Source: Nannocystis bainbridge
Lineage (GTDB): Bacteria; Myxococcota_A; Polyangia; Nannocystales; Nannocystaceae
Direction: 5' to 3'
Length of the DNA stretch: 64,000 bases
Assembly (NCBI RefSeq): GCF_028368995.1
Contig: NZ_JAQNDL010000001.1
Coordinates: forward strand, 868,001-932,000
Each line of letters begins with the position of its first letter. Positions within the stretch are counted from its first letter, which is position 1. Shown here in pieces: positions 54,074 through 62,566 of the stretch. The notes below the pieces were generated by a model. That model did not search any database and was not told the DNA's origin. It worked only from the letters and a program-made list of their open reading frames with translations. Made by a program: the position numbers and the translations under genes.

Positions 54074-54443
54074 AACCGGCACTGACGCAGGCCGCCAGCG
54101 CGGGCAGAACGCCGCGCGCCGTTTCGCCCTGCTCCTCGCGCAATAGCCCTGTAACTCGGGGGCGACGCCAAAGTCGCCGGCGCGCTCGACCCTGTCTCGC
54201 TCGGCGCTCTCGACATGAACAAACGAACACTCGCGCAGGTGGCGCGCTAGCGGCCGTAGGGGCATCGGGCGCAGCGGGCCGCCACCGAGCCGTCGGTCGC
54301 GGTGATGACCGATCGCTACAAGCACAAGCCGCTGCCTGTCGTGCGCGCGACCCACCTCAATATCGTGAACGCCGAGCGCCTCGTGTTCGCTGGCCCTCCG
54401 CTGGCGGAGCGCCGCCCGAGCAGGACGCGACAGCCGGCGCCAG

Positions 54444-54490
54444 ATATGTCCATGAGGACATGTCGCTAAAAACATGTCGAAAAAGACAGA
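54444..54490. repeat. Dispersed palindrome cluster, AT-enriched copies
   Basis: atatgtccatgaggacatgt, then aaaacatgtcgaaaaagaca. Located beyond the stop of the Cys-rich lipoprotein gene, next to its terminator. Confidence 0.75.
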
Positions 54491-54496
54491 CGAAAA

Positions 54497-54526
54497 GGCC
54501 CGTCGGCTGTCTCCCGCCGGCGGGCC
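54497..54526 (-). terminator. Rho-independent terminator of the Cys-rich lipoprotein gene
   Basis: 11-bp stem with one mismatch (ggcccgtcggc / gccggcgggcc), loop about 8 bases. On the minus strand it is followed by ttttcg. It lies 102 bases after the stop at 54628. Confidence 0.7.
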
Positions 54527-54627
54527 TGTCGCCTCTTACTTTTGATTGATGCGCTCGCTACGCCCTGCTCCCTCGTCTGTCCGCTTACCCACGGACACCG
54601 AGGGCTGCAAGGTCTTGCTACGCGGCA

Positions 54628-55593
54628 TCACTGCGGGATGCCGCAGACGCCGACATTCTCGAAGCCTGGAGGGGCCTGACCCATCTCGTACCACGCCAGG
54701 CACTCGGCGTTTTGGCCGGTGCACACGCCGGCCTCGGTCATGTCACAGAACGCGATGCAGCAGCCGATCGCCATCGGGTCGCACTCGGCCGCGATCTCCG
54801 GGTTGGCGCACGTGAAGCCCTTGTCGCACGCGTTGATGTACTCGCACGCGTCGAACTCCTGGCCCTCTTCGCCCGAGGCGTCGAGCACACACAGGAACGC
54901 GTCCGGGTTCTGCGGGTTGGGGATGCACAGGTTGTTGCCCGGGCAGTCCTGCAGCAGCGGATCGCACGACGGCAGGCACAGCGTCAGCACGCCGTCGTTG
55001 GAGATCAGGCACGAGGTCATCGGCTGGGCGCAGTCGGGCGCGTCGGGCGAGCCGACGCAGAGGGCCACGCACGTCCCGACGCCTTCGGTGACGTCCCAGC
55101 ACATGTTGCCCTTGTCGCAGTTGTCGATGCCGCTGACGCCGCTGCCCTCGACGGTGCACGGGTCGCCGACCTGGCCGGCGTTCTCCATCACCGGCGTGCA
55201 CTTGAGCGACTCCCACGCGTTGTCGCCGTCACCCGAGTACGGCATGCACTTCTGTCCTTCGGGACAGTCCTGCGTCCACTGATCGCACTCCTTGGCCCCG
55301 CCGCCGCCGTCGGGCGGGGTGATGAACGAGCCGTCGGTGGTGCTCTCGCCTTCGGTGGTCTCGGTCGGATCGCCCGGCGTCGTCGTCGAAGTCGGGTTCG
55401 TCGTGGTCCCGCCGGGCCCGCCCGTCGAGGTGTTGCCCTCGGACCCGCCCGAGCTCGTCTCGTCGTCGGTGGTGTTGTTGTTGTTGGTGGTCGGGGTGTT
55501 CGTCGCGTTGCCCTTGCCGCCGTCGTCGCCGCACGCCGACAGGAGCACACTCACGAGCGCACACGGTATCCATCGCATCGTCATCACTGGCAT
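54628..55593 (-). CDS. Cys-rich lipoprotein with Thr/Asn linker
   Basis: 321 residues from the ATG at 55593 (MPVMTMRWIPC), chosen because a strong Shine-Dalgarno (ggagggg) lies 7-13 bases upstream; MTM at 55584 is an alternative. Lipobox VSVLLSAC, then a linker with NTPTTNNNNTTDDETSS. The outer part shares with the gene at 42094 the order DCPEGQKC, CTVEGSGVSGIDNCDKGNMCW, CLPSCDPLLQDC, CEYINACDKGFTC, CCIAFCDMTEAG and a final ENVGVCGIP, so they are paralogues, but this one lacks the zinc ribbon. All these Cys are probably in disulfides. Function unknown. Confidence 0.85.
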   Translation of the reverse strand: MPVMTMRWIPCALVSVLLSACGDDGGKGNATNTPTTNNNNTTDDETSSGGSEGNTSTGGPGGTTTNPTSTTTPGDPTETTEGESTTDGSFITPPDGGGGAKECDQWTQDCPEGQKCMPYSGDGDNAWESLKCTPVMENAGQVGDPCTVEGSGVSGIDNCDKGNMCWDVTEGVGTCVALCVGSPDAPDCAQPMTSCLISNDGVLTLCLPSCDPLLQDCPGNNLCIPNPQNPDAFLCVLDASGEEGQEFDACEYINACDKGFTCANPEIAAECDPMAIGCCIAFCDMTEAGVCTGQNAECLAWYEMGQAPPGFENVGVCGIPQ

Positions 55594-56237
55594 CTCTTCC
55601 CCTCCGGGAGGGGCGCCCTCGAGCGAGCCCCATCCATTCCCCGAGGATGCCATAACCGCCAAAGCCGCTGCAACAGTCGAGTGGTTTTTCTCTCGTCTTC
55701 TTTCATGAAGACCGTGAAACATTCGACCCATTCTGTCGAGAACGTCATTCCGTGGCCTCAGGCTGCGTTGCGGTCTCTCGCCGCAGAGGATCACGCAGCC
55801 CGGGTTACCGGCGCGATTTCGACCCGTCCGCATCGGCGACCTGGGCCCATGACCCCGCGAGAGACGCACCCCCGCGCTCGCCGAGTCCGAGTCATTGGCA
55901 GCCCCGTCCAGCCGATCGTTGCAGCGATCGTCGCAACGAGGTCTCGCCGATCGCCGCGACGCGAACGCGTCGTGCTCGCGGCACCGCGAGCACGAGACGT
56001 CCTGCGTGGCCACGACGGCGCGACAGCTCGCCGCGCTGCAACATCGCCATGAATGTGCCAGCGCGGCCGCTCGCGCGTCCCCTTGCTTCGGCCCCGCGAC
56101 GACCGAGCTCCGCCCTCGAGCGGCGCACGCGACCCGCGGCCGCGACACGAACCACCGCCGCTGCCGCCCGATTCCCGCGGTCGCCATGACTTCGCCGCCG
56201 TTGACACGCGGCCGCGGACGCGCAAGAACCGGCGCGC
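55594..56237. other. Intergenic region between divergent genes
   Basis: 644 bases between the Cys-rich lipoprotein (minus) and the gene at 56238 (plus). The AT-rich patch around 55680-55745 (gtggtttttctctcgtcttc) should carry the minus-strand promoter. No gene seen. Confidence 0.5.
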
Positions 56238-57041
56238 ATGCGGAAAGCCCGGCGATGCGGCGCGCTCGTGTTGGCAGGCCTCCTCGCCCTGCCGGCGCCG
56301 GCGCGCGCGGCCGACCTGCGGCCCGTCGAAGCCCCGGTCGAGGTCCCGGTGCCGGAGCGGCCCGACGCGCAGCCTGGCGCGAAGGACAGGCCCCTGAGCG
56401 CGGTGCCGGTGCCGGATCAACCTGTCTCTTCGGACATGTCTCCGAGCACAGGTCCCGAAGCACAGGTCCCCGAGGCCAGGGTCGAAGGGCCAGCTCCGCC
56501 GCCGCCGCCGTCGCTGGCCCCCGGGGCCGGGCTCGGCGAGCCCGAAGACGCGATCACCGTGGCGGTCGGGCTCGGCCCGACAGCGCCGGGGACGAAGCCC
56601 GAGGTCGCCCTGGTCGACGCGCTGGAGCGCGCCGTGCGGTCGTCCGCGGCCCCCAGGACCACGGTCCGCCGGCTGCGCGCCGGGGTCGGCGAAGGCAAGC
56701 TCGTGTGCCGCGAGCGCCGCGACGATCTGGTGATCCTCGTCGAGTACCTCGCCGATCGCCCCGACCCGGTGCTGCTGCCGCACGACTGCCGGCTCGACCG
56801 CGCCCTGGGCGTGCGCGGGGCCGACGCCGCCAATCACCCGGAGCTGGTGGCGACGCTGTGGGGCGAGCACGAGGCGCTGGTCCGCGACGGGGCGAAGGAG
56901 CGGCGGCGGACCCGGTTGGGTCCGAAGGTGAGGACGGGTCTCATCGCCGGCGGGGCGATCCTGGCCGTCGGCCTGGCGATCGGTCTCGTGGTCGCGGCCA
57001 GCTTGCGCCGTGAGATCGTCGTGCTCACAGTCAGTCCATGA
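56238..57041 (+). CDS. Exported protein with Pro-rich linker and C-terminal TM helix
   Basis: 267 residues. Signal peptide (LVLAGLLALPAPARA) at 7-24, then about 70 residues rich in Pro, Val and Glu, of which about 20 (VSSDMSPSTGPEAQVPEA) come from a palindrome cluster. A folded region (about 105-215) has LVCRERRDDLVILVEYLADRP and PHDCRLDRALG. A membrane helix (GLIAGGAILAVGLAIGLVVAAS) precedes the short tail. Its stop overlaps the peptidase gene start as ATGA. Architecture is like several kinase-linked proteins here, but no family is known. Confidence 0.8.
   Translation: MRKARRCGALVLAGLLALPAPARAADLRPVEAPVEVPVPERPDAQPGAKDRPLSAVPVPDQPVSSDMSPSTGPEAQVPEARVEGPAPPPPPSLAPGAGLGEPEDAITVAVGLGPTAPGTKPEVALVDALERAVRSSAAPRTTVRRLRAGVGEGKLVCRERRDDLVILVEYLADRPDPVLLPHDCRLDRALGVRGADAANHPELVATLWGEHEALVRDGAKERRRTRLGPKVRTGLIAGGAILAVGLAIGLVVAASLRREIVVLTVSP
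56409..56478. repeat. Dispersed palindrome cluster in frame in a Pro-rich linker
   Basis: cctgtctcttcggacatgtc, acaggtcccgaagcacaggt and ccccgaggccagggtc. It mixes CATG and CCTG half-sites and is fully translated, with no stop in frame. Confidence 0.75.
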
Positions 57042-58006
57042 CCCGTCCCTGGCGCGCGGCGCTCGGCCTCTTTCTCGCGGCGTTGTTGTTCCTGTTCGTG
57101 GCGCCGCAGGCCGCCCGCGCCGACGTGAGCCGCCCGGTCGGGTGGTCGCTGGCGAGCGCGACGTCGCAGGTGCACGTCGGCCGCGTGACGCTGCGCTACG
57201 ACCCGCGCCTGCAGGACGAGGCGCTGGCGGTGGCCCGCGAGATCCCGCGAGCCTGGTCGGAGATCGAGCACGCGCTGGCCGGCGATCTCGAGGACGCCTT
57301 GACGATCCACTTCGTCGCCCACTCGGGCCGCATCGCCGAAGGCACCGGCATGCCGCAGTGGGCCGCCGGCGTCGCCCACCCGCCGACCGGCGAGATCGCG
57401 ATCGCGGCCCACGCCCCCGACGGCTCGCTGACCGACCTCGACGGCCTGCTGCGCCACGAGATGGCCCACGTCGCGCTGTTCCGGGCCACCGGCGGCGAGC
57501 CGCTGCCGCGGTGGTTCCACGAGGGCGTGGCCGAGAGCTTCGGCGAAGAGATCGATCTGATGCGCAGCCAGACGCTGGCCGGGGCGATCTTCGGCGCCGG
57601 CGTGCCGCGCCTCGAGCAGCTCGAGCAGAACTTCCGCAGCACCGACGCGATCACGGCCACGGTCAGCTACGCGGCCGCGCGAGACTTCGTCAACTTCCTC
57701 CGCTGGCACGACGAGAACGGCTCCGACATGCGGCAGGCGCTGGCGCAGATCAAGCAGGGCAAGGGCTTCGAGGCCGCGTTCCAGAGCGGCTTCGGTCGCT
57801 CGCTCGCCGAGCTCGACACCGACTGGCGCGGCGGCCTCACCGGTCGCTTCATGTGGTTCCCGATCGTCAGCGGCGACGGCCTGCCGATGGCGCTCGCGTT
57901 CCCGCTGGTGTTCGTCGCCGCGATCCGCCGCCGCCGCCACGTGCGTGAGGGCTGGGCCCGCCTCGAGGCCGAAGACGCCGCGCTGCGTGCGCCGGTCGCG
58001 GCCTGA
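57038..58006 (+). CDS. MA-clan zinc metallopeptidase, secreted
   Basis: 322 residues. Signal peptide (ALGLFLAALLFLFVAPQAARA). Zinc-site HEMAH (H140, E141, H144) and downstream EGVAESFGEE supplying the third ligand Glu: the pattern of the Peptidase_MA_2/gluzincin group. A C-terminal membrane helix (MALAFPLVFVAAI) and basic tail may anchor it. It is coupled by ATGA to the exported protein gene upstream, so the two probably act together at the envelope. Substrate unknown. Confidence 0.85.
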   Translation: MTRPWRAALGLFLAALLFLFVAPQAARADVSRPVGWSLASATSQVHVGRVTLRYDPRLQDEALAVAREIPRAWSEIEHALAGDLEDALTIHFVAHSGRIAEGTGMPQWAAGVAHPPTGEIAIAAHAPDGSLTDLDGLLRHEMAHVALFRATGGEPLPRWFHEGVAESFGEEIDLMRSQTLAGAIFGAGVPRLEQLEQNFRSTDAITATVSYAAARDFVNFLRWHDENGSDMRQALAQIKQGKGFEAAFQSGFGRSLAELDTDWRGGLTGRFMWFPIVSGDGLPMALAFPLVFVAAIRRRRHVREGWARLEAEDAALRAPVAA

Positions 58007-58010
58007 TCGT

Positions 58011-58040
58011 CACCTGTCGCACCTGTCGCAGAGGACAGGT
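58011..58040. repeat. Dispersed palindrome (CCTGTC type) after the peptidase gene
   Basis: acctgtcgcacctgtcgcag then aggacaggtc: tandem cctgtcgca units followed by the inverted half-site ggacaggt. Confidence 0.7.
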
Positions 58041-58089
58041 CATCCATGAGCCCTGGGCGCGCGCCGCGACGTGCGGTATATGCCCGGGC

Positions 58090-58704
58090 GTGCAGCGGAT
58101 CAGCGGAGGGAGCCTGCGCGGGCGGGTGTTGAAGTCGCTGCCGACTGTGCCCGGCTTGCGCCCGACCGGCGCGCGCGTGCGTGAGGCGATCTTCGACCGC
58201 CTGCAGCACGAATTGCGCGACGCAGTGGTGCTCGACCTGTTCGCCGGCTCGGGCGCGCTCGCCTTCGAGGCGCTGTCTCGCGGCGCCGCGCGGGCCACCC
58301 TCGTCGAGCGCAATCCTGCGGTCGCGCGCCACCTGCAGGCTCAGATCCGTGAGCTTGCGCTCGACGAGCGCGCGCGGCTGTGGCAAGGCGACGCGACGAC
58401 GTTCTTGCGCCGACATTCGCCGAGCGCGGCCGAGCTCGCGGGTCCTTACGACCTCGTGTTCGTCGACCCGCCGTACGACGACACCGAGGTCGTGCTCGCG
58501 GCGGTGCTGCCCGCGCTGGTCGCCGGTGGTTGGCTGGCTGAAAGCGCCGCGCTTGTATGCGAATATGACCGCGCTGGAGGCCGCAGGCCGCCCGCATGGC
58601 CGCAGGGGCTGGTCGTCGAGACGACCCGGCACTACGGCCAGACGGCGGTCGAGTTCCTCCGTCATACTAAGACGACGACCACGGGGGCCCCACAGCTGTG
58701 CTAA
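58090..58704 (+). CDS. rsmD: RsmD-family 16S rRNA (guanine966-N2)-methyltransferase
   Basis: 204 residues from GTG 58090. The opening (RISGGSLRGRVLKSLP...LRPTGARVREAIFDRL) is the standard RsmD N-terminus. SAM motif I is LDLFAGSGALAFEALSRGA, and the catalytic DPPY is in VFVDPPYDD. RsmD methylates G966 (E. coli numbering) of 16S rRNA in the 30S subunit. Length is normal for the family. It overlaps the aminotransferase gene by 7 bases. Cytoplasmic. Confidence 0.9.
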   Translation: MQRISGGSLRGRVLKSLPTVPGLRPTGARVREAIFDRLQHELRDAVVLDLFAGSGALAFEALSRGAARATLVERNPAVARHLQAQIRELALDERARLWQGDATTFLRRHSPSAAELAGPYDLVFVDPPYDDTEVVLAAVLPALVAGGWLAESAALVCEYDRAGGRRPPAWPQGLVVETTRHYGQTAVEFLRHTKTTTTGAPQLC

Positions 58705-59924
58705 GGCGCGAACTTGAGACCAATGCACGAGCCCAGGTGCTGAGCGAGTCGCCGACGTTGGCGATGTCGGCCCGCGCCAAGGAGCTCAAGGCCCAGGGCA
58801 AAGAGGTCCTCGACTTCAGCGCCGGTGAGCCCGACTTCCACCCGCCTGCCGGCGTCACCACGGCCGTCATCGAGTACCTGCGTACGCACCCGGTGCACTA
58901 CGCCCCGGTGCCTGGCCTGCCCGCCCTGCGCGACGCCGCAGCGGCCGAGTTCGCGCGCTACCACGGCCGCGACGTCGCCCGCAACGAGATCTTGGTGTCG
59001 TGCGGCGCCAAGCACAGCCTCGCCAACCTGTTCATGATCACGCTGTCGCCCGGCGACGAGGTCGTGATCCCCGCGCCGTACTGGGTCTCGTACGCCGACA
59101 TGGTGCGCCTCGGCGACGGCGTGCCGGTGATCGTGCCCACCAGCCGCGACGACGGCTGGCGCCTGCAGCCCGAGGCGCTCGCGGCGGCGCTGACCCCGAA
59201 GACGCGCTTCATCGTGCTCGGCAACCCGACCAACCCGACCGGCGCCGGCTACCCCGCGCCGCTGCTGCGGGCCCTCGGCGAGGTCATGGCGCGGGTCGCT
59301 CCGCGCTGCTGGTTGCTCGTCGACGACATCTACCGCCGCCTCGTGTACGGCGGCTTCGAGCACGTCAGCGCGGTCCGGACCCTCGCCGACGTCACCGAGC
59401 AGATCGTCCTCGTCGACGGCGTGTCCAAGAGCTACTCGATGACGGGCTACCGGATCGGCTTCATGCTGGCCCCGAGCAAGGTGGTGTCCGCGGCCTCGCG
59501 CCTGCAAGGCCACGTCACCTCCGGCGCGGCCACGGTGTCGCAGATCGCCGCCCTCGCCGCGATCACCGACCCGAGCTGCGAGGCCGCCGTGCAGGAGATG
59601 CACGCCGCCTTCACCCGCCGCCGCGAGTTCATGCTCGCCGGCCTCAAGGCCCTGCCCGGCCTCGACATCGTCGCCCCCGACGGCGCCTTCTACCTGTTCT
59701 GCGACGTCTCGCGCCACCTCGGCCCCGGCACCGCGTTCGCCGACGACATTGCCTTTGCGACATGGCTCTTGGAGCAGAAGCTGGTCGCCACCGTGCCGGG
59801 CACCGCGTTCGGCGCTCCGGGCCACCTGCGCGTGTCGTACGCCGCCGCCGAGCGGACCCTGCGCGACGGCCTGGAGCGGTTCGGCCAGGCCTTCGCCGAT
59901 CTTCCGCCGCCGCGCGCCGGCTGA
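58698..59924 (+). CDS. Class I PLP aminotransferase (aspartate aminotransferase type Ib)
   Basis: 408 residues from GTG 58698. LDFSAGEPDFHPP, NPTNPTGA, DDIYRRLVYGG, the PLP Lys in VDGVSKSYSMTGYRIG and the final Arg in HLRVSYA form the class I set, closest to bacterial type Ib aspartate aminotransferases. It interconverts aspartate and oxaloacetate with 2-oxoglutarate; some homologues use prephenate or aromatic acids. Located 7 bases overlapping after rsmD, and followed by five CCTGTCC-type palindromes. Confidence 0.9.
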   Translation: MLRRELETNARAQVLSESPTLAMSARAKELKAQGKEVLDFSAGEPDFHPPAGVTTAVIEYLRTHPVHYAPVPGLPALRDAAAAEFARYHGRDVARNEILVSCGAKHSLANLFMITLSPGDEVVIPAPYWVSYADMVRLGDGVPVIVPTSRDDGWRLQPEALAAALTPKTRFIVLGNPTNPTGAGYPAPLLRALGEVMARVAPRCWLLVDDIYRRLVYGGFEHVSAVRTLADVTEQIVLVDGVSKSYSMTGYRIGFMLAPSKVVSAASRLQGHVTSGAATVSQIAALAAITDPSCEAAVQEMHAAFTRRREFMLAGLKALPGLDIVAPDGAFYLFCDVSRHLGPGTAFADDIAFATWLLEQKLVATVPGTAFGAPGHLRVSYAAAERTLRDGLERFGQAFADLPPPRAG

Positions 59925-59934
59925 CCGGCGCACT

Positions 59935-60133
59935 GCCTGTCTCTCGGGGCAGGTCTTCGCTCCGCGCCGCTGCGCGCTCCTATACGCCTGTCCTTCGGGC
60001 CAGGTCGTCGGCCTGCTGCCTGTCTCGGGGTCAGGTCCTCGGCCTGCTCCGCTGGACCCATGACCGCCTGTCCCTCGGGCCAGGTCGTCGAATTGCATCC
60101 GCTGCGCCCGTGTCCGCCTGTCTTTAAGGACAG
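59935..60133. repeat. Array of five CCTGTCC-type palindromes
   Basis: Units at 59935-59953 (cctgtctctcggggcagg), 59987-60004 (cctgtccttcgggccagg), 60019-60035 (cctgtctcggggtcagg), 60067-60084 (cctgtccctcgggccagg) and 60117-60133 (cctgtctttaaggacag). Units 2 and 4 share the flank tcgtcg, 80 bases apart, so some may have been duplicated together. It occupies most of the gap between the aminotransferase and the P460-like gene. Confidence 0.9.
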
Positions 60134-60188
60134 ATCACATTTCGCGCCACCGCCCGTAACGTCGCCGGCCCGGCGGCGTAGACGCGCC

Positions 60189-60632
60189 ATGCCAGCCCGT
60201 CGCTCCGTCCTCGCGGGGTTCTCCGTCCTCGCAGCGTGCAGCAACCAGAACCCCGAGAGCGCCGAGGCGCTGTGGGACGAGCTGGAGTCCGCCGACTACC
60301 ACGCCTGGGCGCGCCCGCCGGGCTACGAGGCGCGCACTCCGAGCGCCACGGTCCACGGCGACGAGGTCGAGATCTTCATCAACGACGTGTTCGTCGAGGC
60401 GCTCGCGGGCGGCCCGCTCGCCGCCTGGCCCGACGGCGCGATCGTGGTCAAGGACGGCTTCACCGCCGGCGTCCCGCACATCGTGGTCGCCATGCAGAAG
60501 CGCGGTGACGCCTGGTTCTTCGCCGAGTACGAGACCGACGGCGAGGTCGTCTACTCGGGCGACCCGCACGCGTGCACCCGCTGCCACGACGACGGCGCCG
60601 ACGGCATCCTCGCGTTCGCCCTGCCGGATTGA
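60189..60632 (+). CDS. Cytochrome P460-like lipoprotein
   Basis: 147 residues from the ATG at 60189. Lipobox FSVLAAC (C17). The domain has SATVHGDEVEIFINDVFVEAL, WPDGAIVVKDGF and VVAMQKRGDAWFFAEYE, the strand order of cytochrome P460-type proteins, and the haem attachment CTRCH near the C-terminus (SGDPHACTRCHDDGAD). P460 haem proteins can oxidise hydroxylamine, but related ones bind NO or are cytochrome c'-beta, so the activity cannot be assigned. Confidence 0.75.
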   Translation: MPARRSVLAGFSVLAACSNQNPESAEALWDELESADYHAWARPPGYEARTPSATVHGDEVEIFINDVFVEALAGGPLAAWPDGAIVVKDGFTAGVPHIVVAMQKRGDAWFFAEYETDGEVVYSGDPHACTRCHDDGADGILAFALPD

Positions 60633-60654
60633 CCTGCTGCTCCGCGCCGCGACG

Positions 60655-61581
60655 TCACGCCGGACGCCGCAGCGCCGGCGCCGAAGTCTTGAGCGCCGCC
60701 AGCAGGCCGCGCGCCGCCTCCTCGGCCTCGCGGCGCCACGCCATGCGCCACGGGCGGCGCAGCGGGCCCGAGGCCAGGCGCTTGACCACCAGATCGCCGC
60801 GCCCGAGGTGCGGCCCGGCCATCCACTCCGACAGCACCGCCACCCCCATGCCTGCGCGGGCGACGTCGAGGATCGCCTCGGTGAGCGGCAGCCGCTGCGC
60901 GCGGCGGGGCGGGCGGCCGCGGCCGAACACCCGCTGCAAGAACCACCGCGTCTCCGCCTCCGGCGTCTCGCTGGTGATCAGCCTCGCCTCCCGCAGATCG
61001 TCGCGTGACAGCGTCGGCTTGCGCGCCAGCGGGTGCGTCGGCGCGACCACGAACACGATCTCGTCGGCGAACAGCGGCTGCGTCCCGATCTCCCGCGGCA
61101 CCTCGCCAGTCGTCAGCAATGCCACGTCGAGCTTCCCGGCCACCAGCGCCTCGACCGGCGCGCGCGTATGCTCGACCGCCAGCGCGAACTCGAGGTTGGG
61201 CGAACGCGCGGCCAGCTGCGCCAGCGCCGACGGCAGCCAGTGATAGGCCGTGTAGCACTCGCACACCAGGCGCACGCGCGTCGGCCGGGTCGTCGGCGCC
61301 CGCACCTGCCGCTCGAGCTCGACCAGCTCGGCCAGCAGCTGCGTCGCCCCGCGCACCACCTGCTCGCCCGCCGCCGTCGCCTGCAGCCCCCGCGGCGAGC
61401 GCTCGAACAGTCGCGCCCCCAGCCGCGCCTCCGCGGCCAGCAGCGCCCGGCTGACCGCCGGCTGCGACAGGTGCAGCGCCCCGGCGGCCGCCGCCGTCGT
61501 GCCCGCCGCGGCCACGGCGAGGACCACCTGGAGGTCGCGCAGATCGAGCCGCGGGCGGGGAATGCTGGCAATGCGCGTCAC
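60655..61581 (-). CDS. LysR-family transcriptional regulator
   Basis: 308 residues from GTG 61581. The N-terminal helix-turn-helix is LAVAAAGTTAAAAGALHLSQPAVSRALLAAEARLGARLFER (about 18-60). The rest is a periplasmic-binding-protein-like effector domain (VRLVCECYTAYHWLPSALAQL, DVALLTTGE). It is divergent from the glutathione S-transferase gene, the usual layout for a LysR regulator and its target. Two T-N11-A palindromes lie between the start codons; one overlaps its own start codon and suggests autorepression. Confidence 0.92.
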   Translation of the reverse strand: MTRIASIPRPRLDLRDLQVVLAVAAAGTTAAAAGALHLSQPAVSRALLAAEARLGARLFERSPRGLQATAAGEQVVRGATQLLAELVELERQVRAPTTRPTRVRLVCECYTAYHWLPSALAQLAARSPNLEFALAVEHTRAPVEALVAGKLDVALLTTGEVPREIGTQPLFADEIVFVVAPTHPLARKPTLSRDDLREARLITSETPEAETRWFLQRVFGRGRPPRRAQRLPLTEAILDVARAGMGVAVLSEWMAGPHLGRGDLVVKRLASGPLRRPWRMAWRREAEEAARGLLAALKTSAPALRRPA

Positions 61582-61585
61582 GCAT
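61571..61585. promoter_or_regulatory. LysR-type operator candidate 1 (T-N11-A)
   Basis: atgcg-cgtca-cgcat: 5-bp inverted repeat with T at 61572 and A at 61584, so T-N11-A. Overlaps the LysR GTG start codon. Confidence 0.6.
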
Positions 61586-61601
61586 CGATTCTATACCGAG
61601 G

Positions 61602-61616
61602 ATGCGTTGGACGCAT
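61602..61616. promoter_or_regulatory. LysR-type operator candidate 2 (T-N11-A)
   Basis: atgcgt-tgg-acgcat: perfect 6-bp inverted repeat, T at 61603 and A at 61615. Its centre is 31 bases (about three helical turns) from candidate 1, typical of a LysR recognition and activation pair. Confidence 0.7.
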
Positions 61617-61643
61617 GCGTCCGCGTGCGTCATCCTGCCCGCC

Positions 61644-62312
61644 ATGCAGCTCTACGGTCTCCCCCTCTCCTGCTCCCTGGCCACGCGCATCGCCCTGCTC
61701 GAGGCCGGCGCGCCGTTCGAGTACGTCGAGGTCGACGGCCCCACCAAGCGCACCCTGGGCGGCGCCGACTACCGCGAGATCCACCCGCTCGGGCTCGTCC
61801 CCGCGCTGCGCACCGACGACGGCCAGATCGTGATCGAGAACGCCGCCGTGCTGCAGTACGTCGCCGACCTCCTGCCGGCCGCCGAGCTGGCGCCGCCCGC
61901 CGGCAGCCTCGAGCGGGTGCGCCTGCAGCAGTGGCTGGGCTTCATCGGCACCGAGCTGCACAAGGGCCTGTTCGCGCCCCTGTTCGCGCCCGACGTGCCT
62001 GAGGCCGTCCGCGCTTACGCGCTCGCGAAGGGCACCTCGCGCCTCGACTACGTGGCGCGTCACCTCGAAGGGCGCGAGTTCTTGCTCGACCGCTTCAGCG
62101 TCGCCGACGCCTACCTCGTCACCGTGCTGGCGTGGACGCTCGTGACCCCGATCGACCTCAAGCAGTGGCCCTCGCTGGCCGCCTACGCCAGGCGCCTGCA
62201 CGCGCGACCGAGCGTCGCCGCCGCGTTCCACGCCGAGCGCAAGCTGTACACCGAGGAGCTCGCACGCCACGGCAAGCCGCTGCCCGCGGCCCTGCGCCCC
62301 CGCGCCGACTGA
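61644..62312 (+). CDS. Glutathione S-transferase
   Basis: 222 residues from the ATG at 61644 (MQLYGLPLSCSLATRIAL). N-terminal thioredoxin fold with YGLPLSCSLATRIALLEAGAPFEYVEVD and the glutathione-binding VENAAVLQYVAD-type segment (IVIENAAVLQYVADLLP), then an all-helical C-terminal domain (FSVADAYLVTVLAWT). A beta-class-like cysteine (C10) is near the site where the active Cys or Ser lies. An in-frame ATG at 61602 overlaps the operator and is less likely. It conjugates glutathione to electrophiles; the substrate is unknown. Divergent from the LysR gene. Confidence 0.9.
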   Translation: MQLYGLPLSCSLATRIALLEAGAPFEYVEVDGPTKRTLGGADYREIHPLGLVPALRTDDGQIVIENAAVLQYVADLLPAAELAPPAGSLERVRLQQWLGFIGTELHKGLFAPLFAPDVPEAVRAYALAKGTSRLDYVARHLEGREFLLDRFSVADAYLVTVLAWTLVTPIDLKQWPSLAAYARRLHARPSVAAAFHAERKLYTEELARHGKPLPAALRPRAD

Positions 62313-62410
62313 CGCGCAGCCGGCGGTCGGCGCACGGCGAGTCCGCCGCGCTCGTTCGCCCACGCGAGCCCGCTCGCTACGTGCCAGAGCTCGCCCGCGA
62401 TCGACCAAAA

Positions 62411-62427
62411 ATGGCCCGAAGGACAGG
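62411..62427. repeat. Dispersed palindrome, single degenerate copy
   Basis: ggcccgaaggacaggtcg, one good right half-site (ggacagg); the left half has decayed to atggcccg. Confidence 0.5.
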
Positions 62428-62566
62428 TCGCGCCCGCGCCGCGATCGGTCGCGCCCGCTGTGTGCCCGCGACCGCGGTCGAGATCACGACGAGCGACAGC
62501 TTCACCAGCGCAGCCCCCCGGCGATCCCGCATGCGAGCCCCGCTGCGGTTCGCCTAGATTGGCGCG

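Larger units (their letters stand above)
54074..54627. other. Intergenic region with repeat copies and terminator
   Basis: 554 bases. A palindrome cluster lies at 54444-54490 and a terminator at 54497-54526. Around 54265-54400 there is an open plus-strand stretch (SVAVMTDRYKHKPLP) interrupted upstream by stops; not assigned to a gene. Confidence 0.5.

Noticed and set aside
54241..54442. SVAVMTDRYKHKPLP-type stretch on the plus strand, faintly like the end of a tyrosine recombinase
   Set aside because: Two stops lie just upstream, the catalytic His/Arg/Tyr pattern cannot be assembled, and the match is too short.
42515..55270. CTGTCC...GGACAG-like match in the codons for DCPEGQKC of the two Cys-rich paralogues
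   Set aside because: The residues are conserved in both paralogues as part of the domain, so the DNA similarity to the palindrome (42515-42530, 55256-55272) is probably coincidental.
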